64,000 nucleotides of DNA from Phyllobacterium myrsinacearum (lineage in GTDB: Bacteria; Pseudomonadota; Alphaproteobacteria; Rhizobiales; Rhizobiaceae), in the NCBI RefSeq assembly GCF_002980555.1, contig NZ_PVBT01000004.1, positions 186,001 through 250,000 of the forward strand, read 5' to 3'. The notes beneath the pieces are model-generated. The model did not search any database and was not told the DNA's origin. It saw nothing but the letters and a program-made list of their open reading frames with translations. Positions 18,210 to 28,869 of the stretch are shown piece after piece (position 1 is the first letter of the stretch; each line of letters starts with the position of its first letter). The position numbers and the translations under genes are program-made.

Positions 18210-19291
18210 TGATGGCCCGTATTACACTGCGACAACTGCTCGATCACGCGGCTGAGCATGGCTACGGCGTTCCTGCCTTCAACATCAACAATATGGAGCA
18301 GGGGCTTGCCGTCATGGAAGCCGCTGCAGCCTGCGAGGCGCCGGTTATTCTGCAGGCATCCCGTGGCGCGCGCTCCTATGCCAAGGATGTCATGCTGGCG
18401 CGGATGATCGACGCGCTGGTGGAATTGTACCCAGCCATTCCTGTCTGCCTGCATCAGGATCACGGCAATGACGAAGCCACCTGCATGACGGCGATCCGGC
18501 ATGGGTTCACGTCGGTGATGATGGACGGTTCGCTCGAAGCGGATGCGGCGACCCCTGCATCCTACGAATACAATGTCGGGATCACCAAGCGGGTCACATC
18601 CATTGCCCATTGGCTTGGCGTTTCTGTGGAAGGTGAACTCGGTGTGCTGGGATCGCTGGAAAGCGGCGAGGCGGAGGCCGAGGACGGGCACGGCGCAAGC
18701 GGTGTACTGAGCCATGATCAATTGCTGACAGATCCGGACCAGGCGGTCGATTTTGTGCTGCGTACAAAAGTGGATGCACTCGCAATAGCCTGCGGCACTT
18801 CGCATGGCGCCTACAAGTTCACCCGTGCGCCTGACGGTGACATTCTGGCGATGGGCGTGATCGAGGAGATCCACCGCAAACTGCCGAACACGCATCTGGT
18901 CATGCATGGTTCGTCATCCGTCCCGCAACCCTTGCAGGACATCATCAACCGGTATGGCGGCGAGATGCCGCAAACCTATGGCGTGCCCGTGGAGGAAATC
19001 GAGCGGGGCATTCGCCACGGTGTGCGCAAGGTGAACATCGATACGGATTGCCGGATGGCGATGAGCGGACAATTCCGCAAGATAGCCGCCGAAAATCCGG
19101 CTGAGTTTGACCCGCGCAAGTTCCTGAAACCCGCCATGGATGCAATGCGTGATCTCTGCCGGGACCGCTTCGAGCGGTTCGGCACGGCAGGCCATGCCTT
19201 GAAAATCAAGGTCGTCGGTCTCGATGACATGGCCAAACGCTATGCAGCTGGCAAGCTCGATCCACAAATCGCCGCAGCGCAGGCTGCTTGA
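18209..19291 (+). CDS. cbbA: Class II fructose-bisphosphate aldolase, Calvin cycle type (CbbA)
   Basis: A 360-residue zinc-dependent aldolase forming FBP and SBP. Landmarks: '[11 protein letters not shown]', '[10 protein letters not shown]' (zinc/catalytic region, about residues 76-92), '[12 protein letters not shown]' and '[14 protein letters not shown]'. The ATG at 18209 overlaps the transketolase stop; a TTG three bases upstream is possible but not needed. It is followed 29 nt later by cbbL. Confidence 0.95.
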   Translation: MMARITLRQLLDHAAEHGYGVPAFNINNMEQGLAVMEAAAACEAPVILQASRGARSYAKDVMLARMIDALVELYPAIPVCLHQDHGNDEATCMTAIRHGFTSVMMDGSLEADAATPASYEYNVGITKRVTSIAHWLGVSVEGELGVLGSLESGEAEAEDGHGASGVLSHDQLLTDPDQAVDFVLRTKVDALAIACGTSHGAYKFTRAPDGDILAMGVIEEIHRKLPNTHLVMHGSSSVPQPLQDIINRYGGEMPQTYGVPVEEIERGIRHGVRKVNIDTDCRMAMSGQFRKIAAENPAEFDPRKFLKPAMDAMRDLCRDRFERFGTAGHALKIKVVGLDDMAKRYAAGKLDPQIAAAQAA

Positions 19292-19302
19292 GTCCCGAAT
19301 GA

Positions 19303-20781
<1,479 letters not shown>

Positions 20782-20791
20782 GAGAAACGAC

Positions 20792-21211
20792 ATGCGTATT
20801 ACCCAAGGAGCATTCTCGTTCCTGCCCGACCTGACAGACGAGCAGATCGCCCGGCAAACGCAGTATTGCATCGACAATGGCTGGGCTGTCAGTCTTGAAT
20901 TCACCGATGATCCGCATCCGCGCAATACCTATTGGGAGATGTGGGGGCATCCGATGTTCGACAATCCGGATGCCGCGGCCTTGATCATGGAATTGAAGGA
21001 ATGCCGCAAGGTCTACGGCGATGGCTATATTCGCTTCGTTGCGTTCGACAATTCGCATGGCTGGGAGTCGGTGAAATTGTCCTTCCTCGTCAATCGACCG
21101 CGGGAAGAGCCCGGCTTCCATCTTGCGCGTCAGGAAGGCGAAGGCCGTGTCGTCCGGTACACGACGAGATCCTACGCAACGGACAAGCCGGCGGGGCAAC
21201 GTTATGGCTGA
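20792..21211 (+). CDS. cbbS: RubisCO small subunit, form IC (CbbS)
   Basis: A 139-residue small subunit. It begins '[19 protein letters not shown]', with the conserved '[28 protein letters not shown]' and '[20 protein letters not shown]', then the longer C-terminal tail typical of red-type enzymes ('[12 protein letters not shown]'). The ATG at 20792 lies 10 nt after the cbbL stop, with GGAGAAA in between. The last codons overlap the start of cbbX by 8 nt. Confidence 0.97.
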   Translation: MRITQGAFSFLPDLTDEQIARQTQYCIDNGWAVSLEFTDDPHPRNTYWEMWGHPMFDNPDAAALIMELKECRKVYGDGYIRFVAFDNSHGWESVKLSFLVNRPREEPGFHLARQEGEGRVVRYTTRSYATDKPAGQRYG

Positions 21212-22142
21212 CATCGGGATCGAAGAGCTCGCGCGTGCCAGCGAGGACATTCCAGCTGCAATTGATCTGCGCGCTGAATATGTTGAATCCGGTGTGAAAG
21301 ACGTGCTCGATGAACTCGACCGTGATTTGATCGGCCTGAAGCCGGTTAAGCTGCGGATCAAGGAGACTGCCGCTCTGCTGCTGGTGGAACGGGCGCGCCG
21401 GCGGATGGGGCTTGCCCATGAGACGCCGACGCTGCACATGAGTTTCAGTGGTAATCCGGGCACAGGCAAGACCACGGTGGCGCTGCGTATGGCCGATCTT
21501 CTGCACCGGCTTGGCTATATCCGCAAAGGTCACCTCGTTTCGGTGACGCGTGACGATCTGGTCGGGCAGTATATCGGCCACACCGCGCCGAAGACCAAGG
21601 AGATATTGAAAAAAGCCTTGGGCGGCGTGCTGTTCATCGATGAAGCCTATTATCTGCACCGGCAGGAGAACGAGCGTGATTATGGTCAGGAAGCCATTGA
21701 GATACTGCTTCAGGTGATGGAAAATCAGCGCGAAGATCTTGTGGTTATCCTGGCCGGTTATACGGATCGCATGGACAAGTTCTTCGAAAGCAATCCGGGT
21801 TTTCGCTCGCGTATTGCTCATCATATCGATTTTCCGGATTACAGCTCCGACGAATTGCTTCGCATTGCAGAGACAATGTTGGCGAAGCAGAATTATGGCT
21901 TCGATGCGGAAGGCCGTGCAATCATGGCTGACTATATTGAGCGGCGCCGGCAACAACCGCATTTTGCCAATGCCCGTTCCATCCGTAACGCACTCGATCG
22001 GGCACGTCTGCGGCAGGCCAATCGCTTGTTTGAGACATCAAAGGGGTTGCTGGACGCAGACGCCTTGTCGACAATTACTGCAGCCGATATCGGCAATAGC
22101 CGTGTCTTTTCAATGCCGCCTGCGGAGGGGCAAATGCCATGA
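21204..22142 (+). CDS. cbbX: RubisCO activase, red-type AAA+ protein (CbbX)
   Basis: A 312-residue hexameric AAA+ protein that removes inhibitory sugar phosphates from red-type RubisCO. Walker A is [10 protein letters not shown] and Walker B is '[10 protein letters not shown]', with sensor 'FPDYSS' and an Arg-rich C-terminal lid. The pore loop 'YIGHTAPKT' is visible. The ATG at 21204 starts inside the end of cbbS (8-nt overlap), implying coupled translation of CbbS and its remodeller. It ends in an ATGA overlap with cbbE. Confidence 0.97.
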   Translation: MADIGIEELARASEDIPAAIDLRAEYVESGVKDVLDELDRDLIGLKPVKLRIKETAALLLVERARRRMGLAHETPTLHMSFSGNPGTGKTTVALRMADLLHRLGYIRKGHLVSVTRDDLVGQYIGHTAPKTKEILKKALGGVLFIDEAYYLHRQENERDYGQEAIEILLQVMENQREDLVVILAGYTDRMDKFFESNPGFRSRIAHHIDFPDYSSDELLRIAETMLAKQNYGFDAEGRAIMADYIERRRQQPHFANARSIRNALDRARLRQANRLFETSKGLLDADALSTITAADIGNSRVFSMPPAEGQMP

Positions 22143-22828
22143 ACCGCAAGACGCTCATCGCGCCGTCCGTTCTGTCCGCGGATTTTTCCAGGCTGGGTGA
22201 AGAGGTGGAGGATATCATCGAGGCTGGAGCAGATTGGGTGCACCTTGATGTGATGGATGGGCATTTCGTTCCCAACATCACCTTCGGTCCTCAAGTCATA
22301 AAGTCGATCCGCGGCCGGACCGCAGCGGTGTTCGATTGCCATCTCATGATCGCACCGGCAGATGCCTATCTCGCGGCCTTTGCCGACGCCGGGTGCGACT
22401 TCATCACCGTTCATGCGGAAGCGGGGCCGCATCTGGACCGCTCGCTGCAGACCATTCGCAATCTCGGCAGGAAAGCAGGTGTGTCCCTCAACCCGTCTAC
22501 GCCTGAAACGGCAATAGAATATGTGCTGGACCGCCTCGACCTCGTATTGTTGATGACGGTCAATCCGGGGTTCGGCGGACAGGCATTCATCCCGTCGGTT
22601 ATCGAAAAGACACGGCGCTTGAAAGCTCTTATCGGCGATCGTCCGATCCATATCGAAATCGATGGCGGTGTCACGCCGGAGACCGCCCCTCTGGTGGCGG
22701 CTGCCGGCGCCGATGTTCTTGTTGCCGGATCGGCGATTTTCAAGGGAGGCAGCAAGGCTGCTTACGCCGCCAATATCGCCGCCATCCGCCATGCTGCCGA
22801 TGACGCCAGGCACCAGAAGGCAGCCTGA
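22139..22828 (+). CDS. cbbE: Ribulose-phosphate 3-epimerase (CbbE/Rpe)
   Basis: A 229-residue TIM-barrel enzyme interconverting xylulose 5-phosphate and ribulose 5-phosphate. Family signatures: '[17 protein letters not shown]', '[20 protein letters not shown]', 'FDCHLMI' and '[10 protein letters not shown]'. Metal ligands His/Asp are in 'HLDVMDGHF' and 'DGGV'. It is last of the core cbb genes; its ATG overlaps the cbbX stop. Confidence 0.95.
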   Translation: MNRKTLIAPSVLSADFSRLGEEVEDIIEAGADWVHLDVMDGHFVPNITFGPQVIKSIRGRTAAVFDCHLMIAPADAYLAAFADAGCDFITVHAEAGPHLDRSLQTIRNLGRKAGVSLNPSTPETAIEYVLDRLDLVLLMTVNPGFGGQAFIPSVIEKTRRLKALIGDRPIHIEIDGGVTPETAPLVAAAGADVLVAGSAIFKGGSKAAYAANIAAIRHAADDARHQKAA

Positions 22829-22843
22829 GAGGAGGAAACATCA

Positions 22844-23401
22844 ATGGCGGCAGTCCCACCCCTTTGTGATTTCGGCTGGCGAGCTGTCGATGCAAGCTTG
22901 ATCGGGACCGGCGGCCAACGGCACTCTCTCCTGGCTCAGGCTGGACGGCATGGACTTGTCGTCGCGTTCATCTGCAATCACTGTCCCTATGTGAAGGCCG
23001 TCATCGGGCGTATCGTGCGTGACGCGCATGATCTTGCAGCACTGGATGTTGGCTTTGTTGCCATCAATGCCAATGATGCTGCAGCTTACCCCGCCGATTC
23101 CTATGAAAACATGCAGCGGTTTTCCCGGGAGAATGCGTTTCCCTTTCCCTATTTGCACGATGCGGACCAGGCGGTTGCGCGTGCCTATGGTGCTGTCTGC
23201 ACGCCGGATTTCTTCGGGTTCAACGCAAGGGGTGAATTGCAATACCGGGGGCGGCTCGACGGCTCGCGCAAACAGGAAGCGATCGCAGACCTGCGCCGGG
23301 ATTTGTTCGAGGCAATGCGCCAGATTGCGCAATCGGGCACCGGACCACGCGAACAGATTGCCTCAGTTGGCTGCTCCATCAAATGGCGCGATTCGCCCTG
23401 A
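22844..23401 (+). CDS. Thioredoxin-like/AhpC-TSA family protein
   Basis: A 185-residue protein with a thioredoxin fold: 'GLVVAFICNHCPYVKAVIGR' gives a CxxC-type pair (CNHC, about residues 45-48), and 'YGAVCTPDFFGFNARGELQYRGRLD' carries the cis-Pro region. There is no clear signal peptide, so a cytosolic redoxin is likely. It sits 15 nt after cbbE with GAGGAGG before the ATG, so it is co-transcribed with the Calvin genes. A role in redox protection or thiol control of the cycle is inference. Confidence 0.8.
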   Translation: MAAVPPLCDFGWRAVDASLIGTGGQRHSLLAQAGRHGLVVAFICNHCPYVKAVIGRIVRDAHDLAALDVGFVAINANDAAAYPADSYENMQRFSRENAFPFPYLHDADQAVARAYGAVCTPDFFGFNARGELQYRGRLDGSRKQEAIADLRRDLFEAMRQIAQSGTGPREQIASVGCSIKWRDSP

Positions 23402-23409
23402 CAGAGTGA

Positions 23410-23435
23410 TGCCGCCGGCGATCCGACCGGCGGCA
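23410..23435. terminator. Hairpin between the cbb operon and cytochrome c
   Basis: A perfect 9-bp stem, TGCCGCCGG / CCGGCGGCA with an 8-nt loop, lies between the convergent stops at 23401 and 23441. It is GC-rich and could stop transcription in both directions, though no long U-tract follows. Confidence 0.6.
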
Positions 23436-23440
23436 ATCCG

Positions 23441-23830
23441 TTACTTCGAGTATTGTTTGAGATAGGCCTCGAGGTTGGTAATTTCCGTCTCATCTTTCAG
23501 GCCGGGAAAGGCCATCTTGGTGCCTGGAACCTTGGCCTTCGGATCATGCAAATAGTCACGCAAGCTGGCAATGTCCCACACCAGCCCGCCCGCACCGGCT
23601 GCCTTCATCGCAGGAGAATAGCCGAATCCCGGATGTGTACCGGCTGTTCGCCCAAACAGTCCGAACAGAGATGGCCCGACCTTGTTCTTGTCGGTGTCTG
23701 CCACGTGGCAGGCCATACATTTCTTGAAAACTGTTGCACCTGCAGTTGCATCACCCGCATCTTGAGCGCGGGCACCGGCAACTGACAGAACTACAACTGA
23801 CATACCAATCAGTAGTACAGGGTATCGCAT
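23441..23830 (-). CDS. Small class I cytochrome c (cytochrome c2-like), copy 2
   Basis: A 129-residue exported cytochrome c. Signal peptide about residues 1-22 (ending ARA-Q), heme site CMACH (Cys38, Cys41, His42), and Met ligand in 'GTKMAFPG'. It closely resembles the protein at 11317-11703 along its whole length, including 'KVGPSL.GLFGRTAGTH' and 'LRDYLHDPKAKV.GTKMAFPGLKD'. It lies between the cbb and xox blocks; it may accept electrons from XoxG or pass them to the oxidase (inference). Confidence 0.93.
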   Translation of the reverse strand: MRYPVLLIGMSVVVLSVAGARAQDAGDATAGATVFKKCMACHVADTDKNKVGPSLFGLFGRTAGTHPGFGYSPAMKAAGAGGLVWDIASLRDYLHDPKAKVPGTKMAFPGLKDETEITNLEAYLKQYSK

Positions 23831-24188
23831 GGCATTTCCTCATTTTCGCCAAGGGTGCCCTAGACGAAGACTGGCACCAATTTCCATGCATTGGCACCAC
23901 CATTTTGCTTGATCTTTTTGTTGTAGAACGACTGATCATAGCGTTCCAAAACGTTACCCGCGACATTGCATAAGTCAATCGCCGGGTTGCGGAAATAACG
24001 CCGCAGCATCACGATTGCGTTTTCCGCGGAACGCATGATTGACGGCAGCAGGCGGTAACCGTAACTTGGATGCAACGATATTTCTCATCGGGCACCTTGA
24101 GGAATCCGTCGAATGGCTTCTGATCCAGTCAATCCACCTTGTGTATTCGAGGCATTGGCGGGGAGGGGTAGCGGATTGAAGGTGCTGA
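23831..24188. other. Gene-poor stretch with one doubtful minus-strand frame
   Basis: About 360 bp without a well-supported gene. A minus-strand frame (24075-23860; a shorter version starts at 24036) would encode 58-71 residues ending 30 nt upstream of the cytochrome c gene. Its codon pattern is reasonably coding-like, but I recognise no family and see no good ribosome site. It could be a small gene, a gene remnant, or chance. Promoters for the cytochrome c (minus) and for the small gene at 24189 (plus) must lie here. Confidence 0.3.
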
Positions 24189-24398
24189 ATGGACGTTATC
24201 GATCTTATCCTGACAGTCTGTCTTATATCCAACCCGTCAAGCTGCCGGGAGGAACGCCTGCACTTTGAGAACAAGGGCAATCTTCTCAATTGTATGTTCC
24301 TCGCTCCCGCTGAAATTGCAAAGTGGGCTGGAGAACATCCAAAACTGCGTGTTGCGCGCTGGAAGTGCGCCTATCCAACCAACGAGTTGACTTTATGA
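24189..24398 (+). CDS. Small conserved-looking Cys-containing protein, 69 aa
   Basis: A 69-residue protein with a short hydrophobic N-terminus ('MDVIDLILTVCLI') and four cysteines (about residues 11, 19, 35 and 60). The pattern 'CMFLAPAEIAKWAGEHPKLRVARWKCAYP' resembles a group of small alphaproteobacterial hypothetical proteins as I remember them. GGTG/AAGG lies a few bases before the ATG. It ends 36 nt before the ABC binding-protein gene on the same strand. Function unknown; it could be a periplasmic disulfide-containing protein or be anchored by the N-terminal segment. Confidence 0.55.
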   Translation: MDVIDLILTVCLISNPSSCREERLHFENKGNLLNCMFLAPAEIAKWAGEHPKLRVARWKCAYPTNELTL

Positions 24399-24434
24399 GC
24401 GGATAATCCGGCAGCGATCTGTCAGGGAGGTTTT

Positions 24435-25418
24435 GTGACGGGCAAATATCAATATCGATTTTTCTTGGCGTTGCTGTTCACATTGTCGATTGTGTGCAGC
24501 GGCACGGCGAGTGGTCTGGCATCGGAAACGGTTCGTGTCGGTGTTCTCAAATTCGGCACGGTGAATTGGGAACTCGACACGATCAAGCACAACAAGCTTG
24601 ATGAGAAATATGGTGTGCATGTCGATGTCCGGTTCTTTGCCGGCGAGGAGGCGACCAATGTCGCGATGTTGGCTGGGGATGTTGATATAATCGTCAGCGA
24701 TTGGCTTTGGGTATCGCGTCAACGCGCCTCGGGCGAAGACCTGGCTTTCGTGCCCTATTCCAGTTCTGTCGGCGCACTCATGGTGCGAGATGGCTCGCCG
24801 ATCAAAAGTCTCACGGATCTCAAAGGCAAGAAAATCGGCATTGCCGGCGGACCTCTCGACAAGAGCTGGCTGCTCATTCAGGGGCTTGCCAAACGTCAGT
24901 CGCTCGATCTGGCGGCGCAAAACGACATTGTCTTCGGCGCTCCGCCATTGCTTGCGGAGAAAGCGCAACAGAATGAGCTCGATGCCGTTCTGAATTTCTG
25001 GAATTTTTGTGCGCGGCTGGAGGCCAACGGCTTTCGCAGGGTGATCAGCACGAGCGATGCCGCCAAGGCGCTCGGCGCCACGGGTGCCGCATCAGCTCTT
25101 GGCTACATATTTCACGACAAATGGGCAAACGCCCATCCCGTGACCATTGCGGGATTCATCAAGGCCAGCCGAGACGCCAAGGCGCTTCTTGCCAGCTCCG
25201 ATGCGGAATGGCAGCGGCTCGCGCCGGTGGTGAAGGCCGAAGGGCGCGAACTCGATATACTGCGGGATCGCTATCGCGAAGGCATTCCCTCCCGATCCGT
25301 CGACGCCGAACAGGCCGACGCAGAAAAGCTCTATGCGCTTCTCGCGGAACTGGGTGGCCCCCGGCTGGTCGGTCCGGCGGTCACGCTGGCTCCCGGCACG
25401 TTCTGGAGGGCCCAATAG
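24435..25418 (+). CDS. NitT/TauT-type ABC transporter substrate-binding protein
   Basis: A 327-residue periplasmic binding protein with a signal peptide ending near 'GTASGLASE' (about residue 30). Typical fold motifs: 'VRVGVLKFGTVNWELDTIKHNKLDEKYG', 'LAGDVDIIVSDWLWVSRQRASGEDL' and 'LTDLKGKKIGIAGGPLDKSWLL'. The start is GTG, supported by GGGAGG 5 nt upstream. It leads a cluster with permease, ATPase, Zn hydrolase and SoxYZ-like carrier, all upstream of xoxF. The ligand is unknown; a small molecule tied to quinoprotein function is an inference. Confidence 0.87.
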   Translation: MTGKYQYRFFLALLFTLSIVCSGTASGLASETVRVGVLKFGTVNWELDTIKHNKLDEKYGVHVDVRFFAGEEATNVAMLAGDVDIIVSDWLWVSRQRASGEDLAFVPYSSSVGALMVRDGSPIKSLTDLKGKKIGIAGGPLDKSWLLIQGLAKRQSLDLAAQNDIVFGAPPLLAEKAQQNELDAVLNFWNFCARLEANGFRRVISTSDAAKALGATGAASALGYIFHDKWANAHPVTIAGFIKASRDAKALLASSDAEWQRLAPVVKAEGRELDILRDRYREGIPSRSVDAEQADAEKLYALLAELGGPRLVGPAVTLAPGTFWRAQ

Positions 25419-26231
25419 ATGTCTGTGGTCTCTACCGAACGGCGAGGAGCACGTGAGGTAGCGCCGTTACCGGGGTCACGGCGCTGGACCTCATCCGTCA
25501 TGGTTTTGCTGTCTTTTGCAGTCCTCATGATCCTCTGGCATATCGGGGCTACGTTTTGGCCGAGCCGATCCTTTCCGGCGCCGCTGCTCGTTCTGCAAAA
25601 GTTCACAAGCGAAACCGCGAGCGGCGACTTACCCTATCATTTGGCAATCACGCTATGGCGTGTGGCAGCCTCGTTCTTCCTTGCTATGATCATCGGATCC
25701 GTGATCGGCGTTTTCTTGGGCACCCACCGGCGAGCCGACCAGTTCTTCAATCCCTGGCTCATTCTCTTCCTGAACATCCCGGCGCTCGTCATCATCGTCC
25801 TGGCCTATATCTGGTTTGGCCTGAACGAAGCGACAGCGATTGGTGCGGTTGCCCTGAACAAGATCCCCAATGTGATCGTGACAATGCGCGAGGGGACCCG
25901 GGCGCTCGACGGGCGTTATGCGGAGATGGCGCGGGTTTACCGGTTCAGCGCAATCGACCGTTTGCGGCATATCCTGTTACCGCAGCTGCAACCCTACATC
26001 GCTGCAACGTCACGTTCCGGCGTTTCGCTGATCTGGAAGATTGTGCTTGTTGTCGAACTCATGGGCCGGTCGAACGGCATCGGCTTCCAGATCAACCTGT
26101 TTTTTCAACTCTTCGATGTTGCTGCAATTCTCGCCTACACTCTGGCGTTCATTGCCGTGATGCTTTTCATCGAACTTGTATTGGTACAGCCCCTTGAACA
26201 CACATCAACGCGTTGGCGTCGCCCGGCTTAA
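25419..26231 (+). CDS. NitT/TauT-type ABC transporter permease
   Basis: A 270-residue inner-membrane permease beginning right after the binding-protein stop (TAGATG). It has about six membrane segments; the coupling loop reads 'EMARVYRFSAIDRLRHILLPQLQPYI' near residues 166-191. Typical motifs are 'LYHLAITLWRVAASFFLAMIIGSVIGVFLG'-like helices ('HLAITLWRVAASFF') and 'GRSNGIGFQINLFFQLFD'. It forms the channel for the adjacent binding protein and ATPase. Confidence 0.9.
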   Translation: MSVVSTERRGAREVAPLPGSRRWTSSVMVLLSFAVLMILWHIGATFWPSRSFPAPLLVLQKFTSETASGDLPYHLAITLWRVAASFFLAMIIGSVIGVFLGTHRRADQFFNPWLILFLNIPALVIIVLAYIWFGLNEATAIGAVALNKIPNVIVTMREGTRALDGRYAEMARVYRFSAIDRLRHILLPQLQPYIAATSRSGVSLIWKIVLVVELMGRSNGIGFQINLFFQLFDVAAILAYTLAFIAVMLFIELVLVQPLEHTSTRWRRPA

Positions 26232-26949
26232 GGTCGATATCCAGGAAAAATCGTTTCGTTCATCCAATGGCGAAGCGATCGATGTTCTGCGCGATCTGCA
26301 TTTCGAAGTGGAGCAGAACGAATTTGCCTGCATTCTTGGTCCTTCCGGATGCGGCAAGACGACAACACTCCGCATATTGCTCGGGCTTGAAGGGAGTTAT
26401 GACGGCTCCGTCGAGTTGCCGGGGCTGGCCGAACCGCGTGTCGGGGCCGTGTTTCAAGAACCGATCTTGTTGCCGTGGTGTTCAGTCGAGCAAAACGTGC
26501 GCCTTGCATTGCCGAAACGGTCGAGGGGGGCGAATCTCGATGCCCTGTTCCGCATCTTGGGGCTGGCCGCAATGCGGACGTTCTATCCCGGTGAGTTGTC
26601 TCTCGGCCTTGCGCGGCGCGCGGCAATCGCGCGGGCATTGGCAATCGAACCAGACATTCTTCTGCTGGATGAACCCTTTGTCTCACTGGATGAAGCAACG
26701 GCGGATCAGTTGCGTCACCTGCTCCTGTCGGTCTGGTCCGAACGTCCGACGACGGCGCTCATGGTGACCCACAATGTGCAGGAGGCAATCATGCTATCGG
26801 ACCGGATCATCGTTTTCTCGGATCGTCCTGCCCATGTCGTCGGAACTTTCGACATCAGGGTGCCGCGACACAGCCGCAATGCACAGGTCAGGGCGGATCT
26901 CTTGCGTTCGTTCCACGCAAAATTCTCGGACGGAGGTGCCGGTCCATGA
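26194..26949 (+). CDS. NitT/TauT-type ABC transporter ATP-binding protein
   Basis: About 251 residues. Walker A is GPSGCGKTT and Walker B 'ILLLDEPFVSLDE'. The signature is degenerate ('GELSLGLARRAAIARAL' rather than LSGGQ), which occurs in some NitT/TauT relatives. The start is uncertain: no ATG precedes the domain, so a TTG at 26194 (or 26176) inside the permease 3' end is proposed. The stop overlaps the next ATG (ATGA at 26946-26949). Confidence 0.87.
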   Translation: MNTHQRVGVARLKVDIQEKSFRSSNGEAIDVLRDLHFEVEQNEFACILGPSGCGKTTTLRILLGLEGSYDGSVELPGLAEPRVGAVFQEPILLPWCSVEQNVRLALPKRSRGANLDALFRILGLAAMRTFYPGELSLGLARRAAIARALAIEPDILLLDEPFVSLDEATADQLRHLLLSVWSERPTTALMVTHNVQEAIMLSDRIIVFSDRPAHVVGTFDIRVPRHSRNAQVRADLLRSFHAKFSDGGAGP

Positions 26950-27905
26950 GCGGCACGACCCGACGCGGTGTTCTTAAAACAGCTCTGGTCTTTGCCTGTT
27001 GCGGCATGTCGCATGCGCGTCTGGCGCTGGCTCAGTCACGGCCAGGTGATCCGTTGCCGGTGAAACAGATTGCCGACGGGGTGTTTGCCTTTGCAGGCAT
27101 CCCTGCGATGATGAACGATCAGAATGATGGCGAGATCTGCAATGTCGGTTTCATCATCGGTGACGAGGCGGTCGCTGTCATCGACAGTGGCGGCAGCGTG
27201 GTTGAAGGCAAGGCCTTGATCGGGGCCATTCGCGCCAGAACCGACAGGCCGATCCGCTATCTGATCAACACCCATATGCACCCGGACCACATCTTCGGCA
27301 ATGCTGCGTTCGATTCTACCGGCGCAATCATCGTCGGTCACCGCAACTTGCCGCGCGCTTTGGAAAGCCGCGGGGCTTATTATCTGCAGAGTTACAGGGA
27401 CGCGATGGGCGGTGATCTGATGGCAGACATCAGGATCGTTCCGCCGACCAAGCTCATAAGCGATGAGGAAGAGCTCGATCTTGGCAACCGTAAACTCACC
27501 TTGAAGGCATGGAAGCCAGCGCATACGGACAATGATCTTTCCGTTTTTGACCACAAAACCGATACTTTTTTTACCGGCGATCTCTGCTTTATCGGCCATC
27601 TGCCAACGATGGACGGATCGCTGCTTGGATGGATTGCGCAACTGGATATTCTGAACGGGATCAAGGCGAAATCTGCTGTTCCCGGGCATGGACCCATACC
27701 ATCCCCATGGCCGCAGGCACTGGAAGCGGAGCGTCGTTACTTCGATGTGCTTGCGAGCGATATGCGCAAAGCCATTGCCGATGGTGTGCCGATGTCGGAT
27801 GCCGTCAAGTCAGCGGCGCAACGCGAACGCGCGAACTGGAAGCTTTTTGACGAATACAATCAGCGCAACGCAACTGCTGCTTTCGCTGAACTTGAGTGGG
27901 AATGA
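26946..27905 (+). CDS. Metallo-beta-lactamase-fold Zn hydrolase, quinoprotein relay type
   Basis: A 319-residue exported protein. The N-terminus has a Tat-like 'TTRRGVLKTALVF' and a signal ending near ALA-Q (residue 29). The MBL motif HMHPDH gives His110, His112, Asp114 and His115, with further ligands in 'KPAHTDND', 'FFTGDLCF' and 'VPGHGP'. This is the SoxH-like family that co-occurs with SoxYZ-like carriers and PQQ dehydrogenases (named quinoprotein relay system metallohydrolases). Reaction unknown; hydrolysis of a carrier-bound thioester is inference. Confidence 0.82.
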   Translation: MSGTTRRGVLKTALVFACCGMSHARLALAQSRPGDPLPVKQIADGVFAFAGIPAMMNDQNDGEICNVGFIIGDEAVAVIDSGGSVVEGKALIGAIRARTDRPIRYLINTHMHPDHIFGNAAFDSTGAIIVGHRNLPRALESRGAYYLQSYRDAMGGDLMADIRIVPPTKLISDEEELDLGNRKLTLKAWKPAHTDNDLSVFDHKTDTFFTGDLCFIGHLPTMDGSLLGWIAQLDILNGIKAKSAVPGHGPIPSPWPQALEAERRYFDVLASDMRKAIADGVPMSDAVKSAAQRERANWKLFDEYNQRNATAAFAELEWE

Positions 27906-28000
27906 TTGGGCGCTCTTGGCATTTGCCAGACCGCTCGGATGGGTGATATAGATAACAGAGCCGGGCACCGCCAAATTATCCTTGGTGGAGGCAGAACACG

Positions 28001-28852
28001 ATGCTTGCGATATTACAGCCGCGCAACCGGATGGTTGCCATTGCGCTTCTTGTGTTGGTTGGTGCGGTTATTTCATTTCCCGTATGGGCTCAAAATGCTG
28101 GGCCTCCCGAAAGCGCGACCTGGAACGGTTTGAAGGGCGATGTCTTTGGACAGAAGACCATTGAGCCGGCAAACGGCATTGTGAGCATTGATGCGCCGAA
28201 ACGCGCCGAAGATGCTGCGATTGTGCCGGTTGATCTGCATTTCAAAACCGATGCCGGGACTGGCCGCGTCAAGACCGTGACCTTGATCGTGGATGAAAAT
28301 CCATCGCCGGTTGCTGCTGTGTTCAAGTTCGGTCCCGATGCCGGGGTGACCCATCTGGCAACGCGATTGCGTGTGAATGCCTATTCCTATGTAAGAGCCA
28401 TCGCGGAAACCGAGGACGGCAAACTTCATATGACGGAGACCTTCGTCAAGGCATCGGGAGGATGCTCGGCACCGGCCATGAAGAACACCGATGAAGCACT
28501 CGCCAATCTGGGCAAAATGAAACTGCGCGTGTTCTCGTCGAAAACATCCGGCATGGAGCCAATGACCCGTGCGACGGAAATGCAGCTGATGATCCGCCAT
28601 CCTAACAATTCCGGGCTGCAGATGGACCAGATAACCCGATACTACATCCCCGCGCACTTCATTCAGGGTTTGACGGTGTCACAGGGCAATCGGCTGATCA
28701 TGTCGATGGAAGGCGGAATTTCGATTTCGGAAGATCCGAACTTCCGCTTCGAATTTGATGCGAAGCCGGGAGAGGATATCAAGGTTGAAGCGGCCGACAC
28801 GGAAGGCAAGCAATTCAAGGATGAGTGGCCGCTTGAATCATCAAGTTTGTGA
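28001..28852 (+). CDS. Quinoprotein dehydrogenase-associated SoxYZ-like carrier protein
   Basis: A 283-residue periplasmic protein. The signal peptide covers about residues 10-30 (ends VWA-Q). The first half resembles SoxY, ending in 'KASGGCSAP' with a candidate carrier Cys155; the second half (about 165-283) resembles SoxZ ('TEMQLMIRHPNNSGLQMDQIT' and 'PNFRFEF'). In sulfur oxidation SoxYZ carries covalent sulfur intermediates; here, without other sox genes and beside a Zn hydrolase and xoxF, it probably carries another ligand. Function is unproven. GGTGGAGG precedes the ATG. Confidence 0.82.
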   Translation: MLAILQPRNRMVAIALLVLVGAVISFPVWAQNAGPPESATWNGLKGDVFGQKTIEPANGIVSIDAPKRAEDAAIVPVDLHFKTDAGTGRVKTVTLIVDENPSPVAAVFKFGPDAGVTHLATRLRVNAYSYVRAIAETEDGKLHMTETFVKASGGCSAPAMKNTDEALANLGKMKLRVFSSKTSGMEPMTRATEMQLMIRHPNNSGLQMDQITRYYIPAHFIQGLTVSQGNRLIMSMEGGISISEDPNFRFEFDAKPGEDIKVEAADTEGKQFKDEWPLESSSL

Positions 28853-28869
28853 TGAAGGGAACTGAGGAT

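Noticed and set aside
23860-24075. Small minus-strand frame upstream of cytochrome c copy 2
   Set aside because: Codon use is not implausible, but there is no family match or ribosome site; kept only as a note in the gene-poor stretch, not as a gene.
28001-28852. Sulfur-oxidation SoxY/SoxZ function
   Set aside because: No soxA, X, B or C/D genes in the window, and the carrier motif is GGCSAP rather than the usual SoxY tail; the quinoprotein-associated group fits better.
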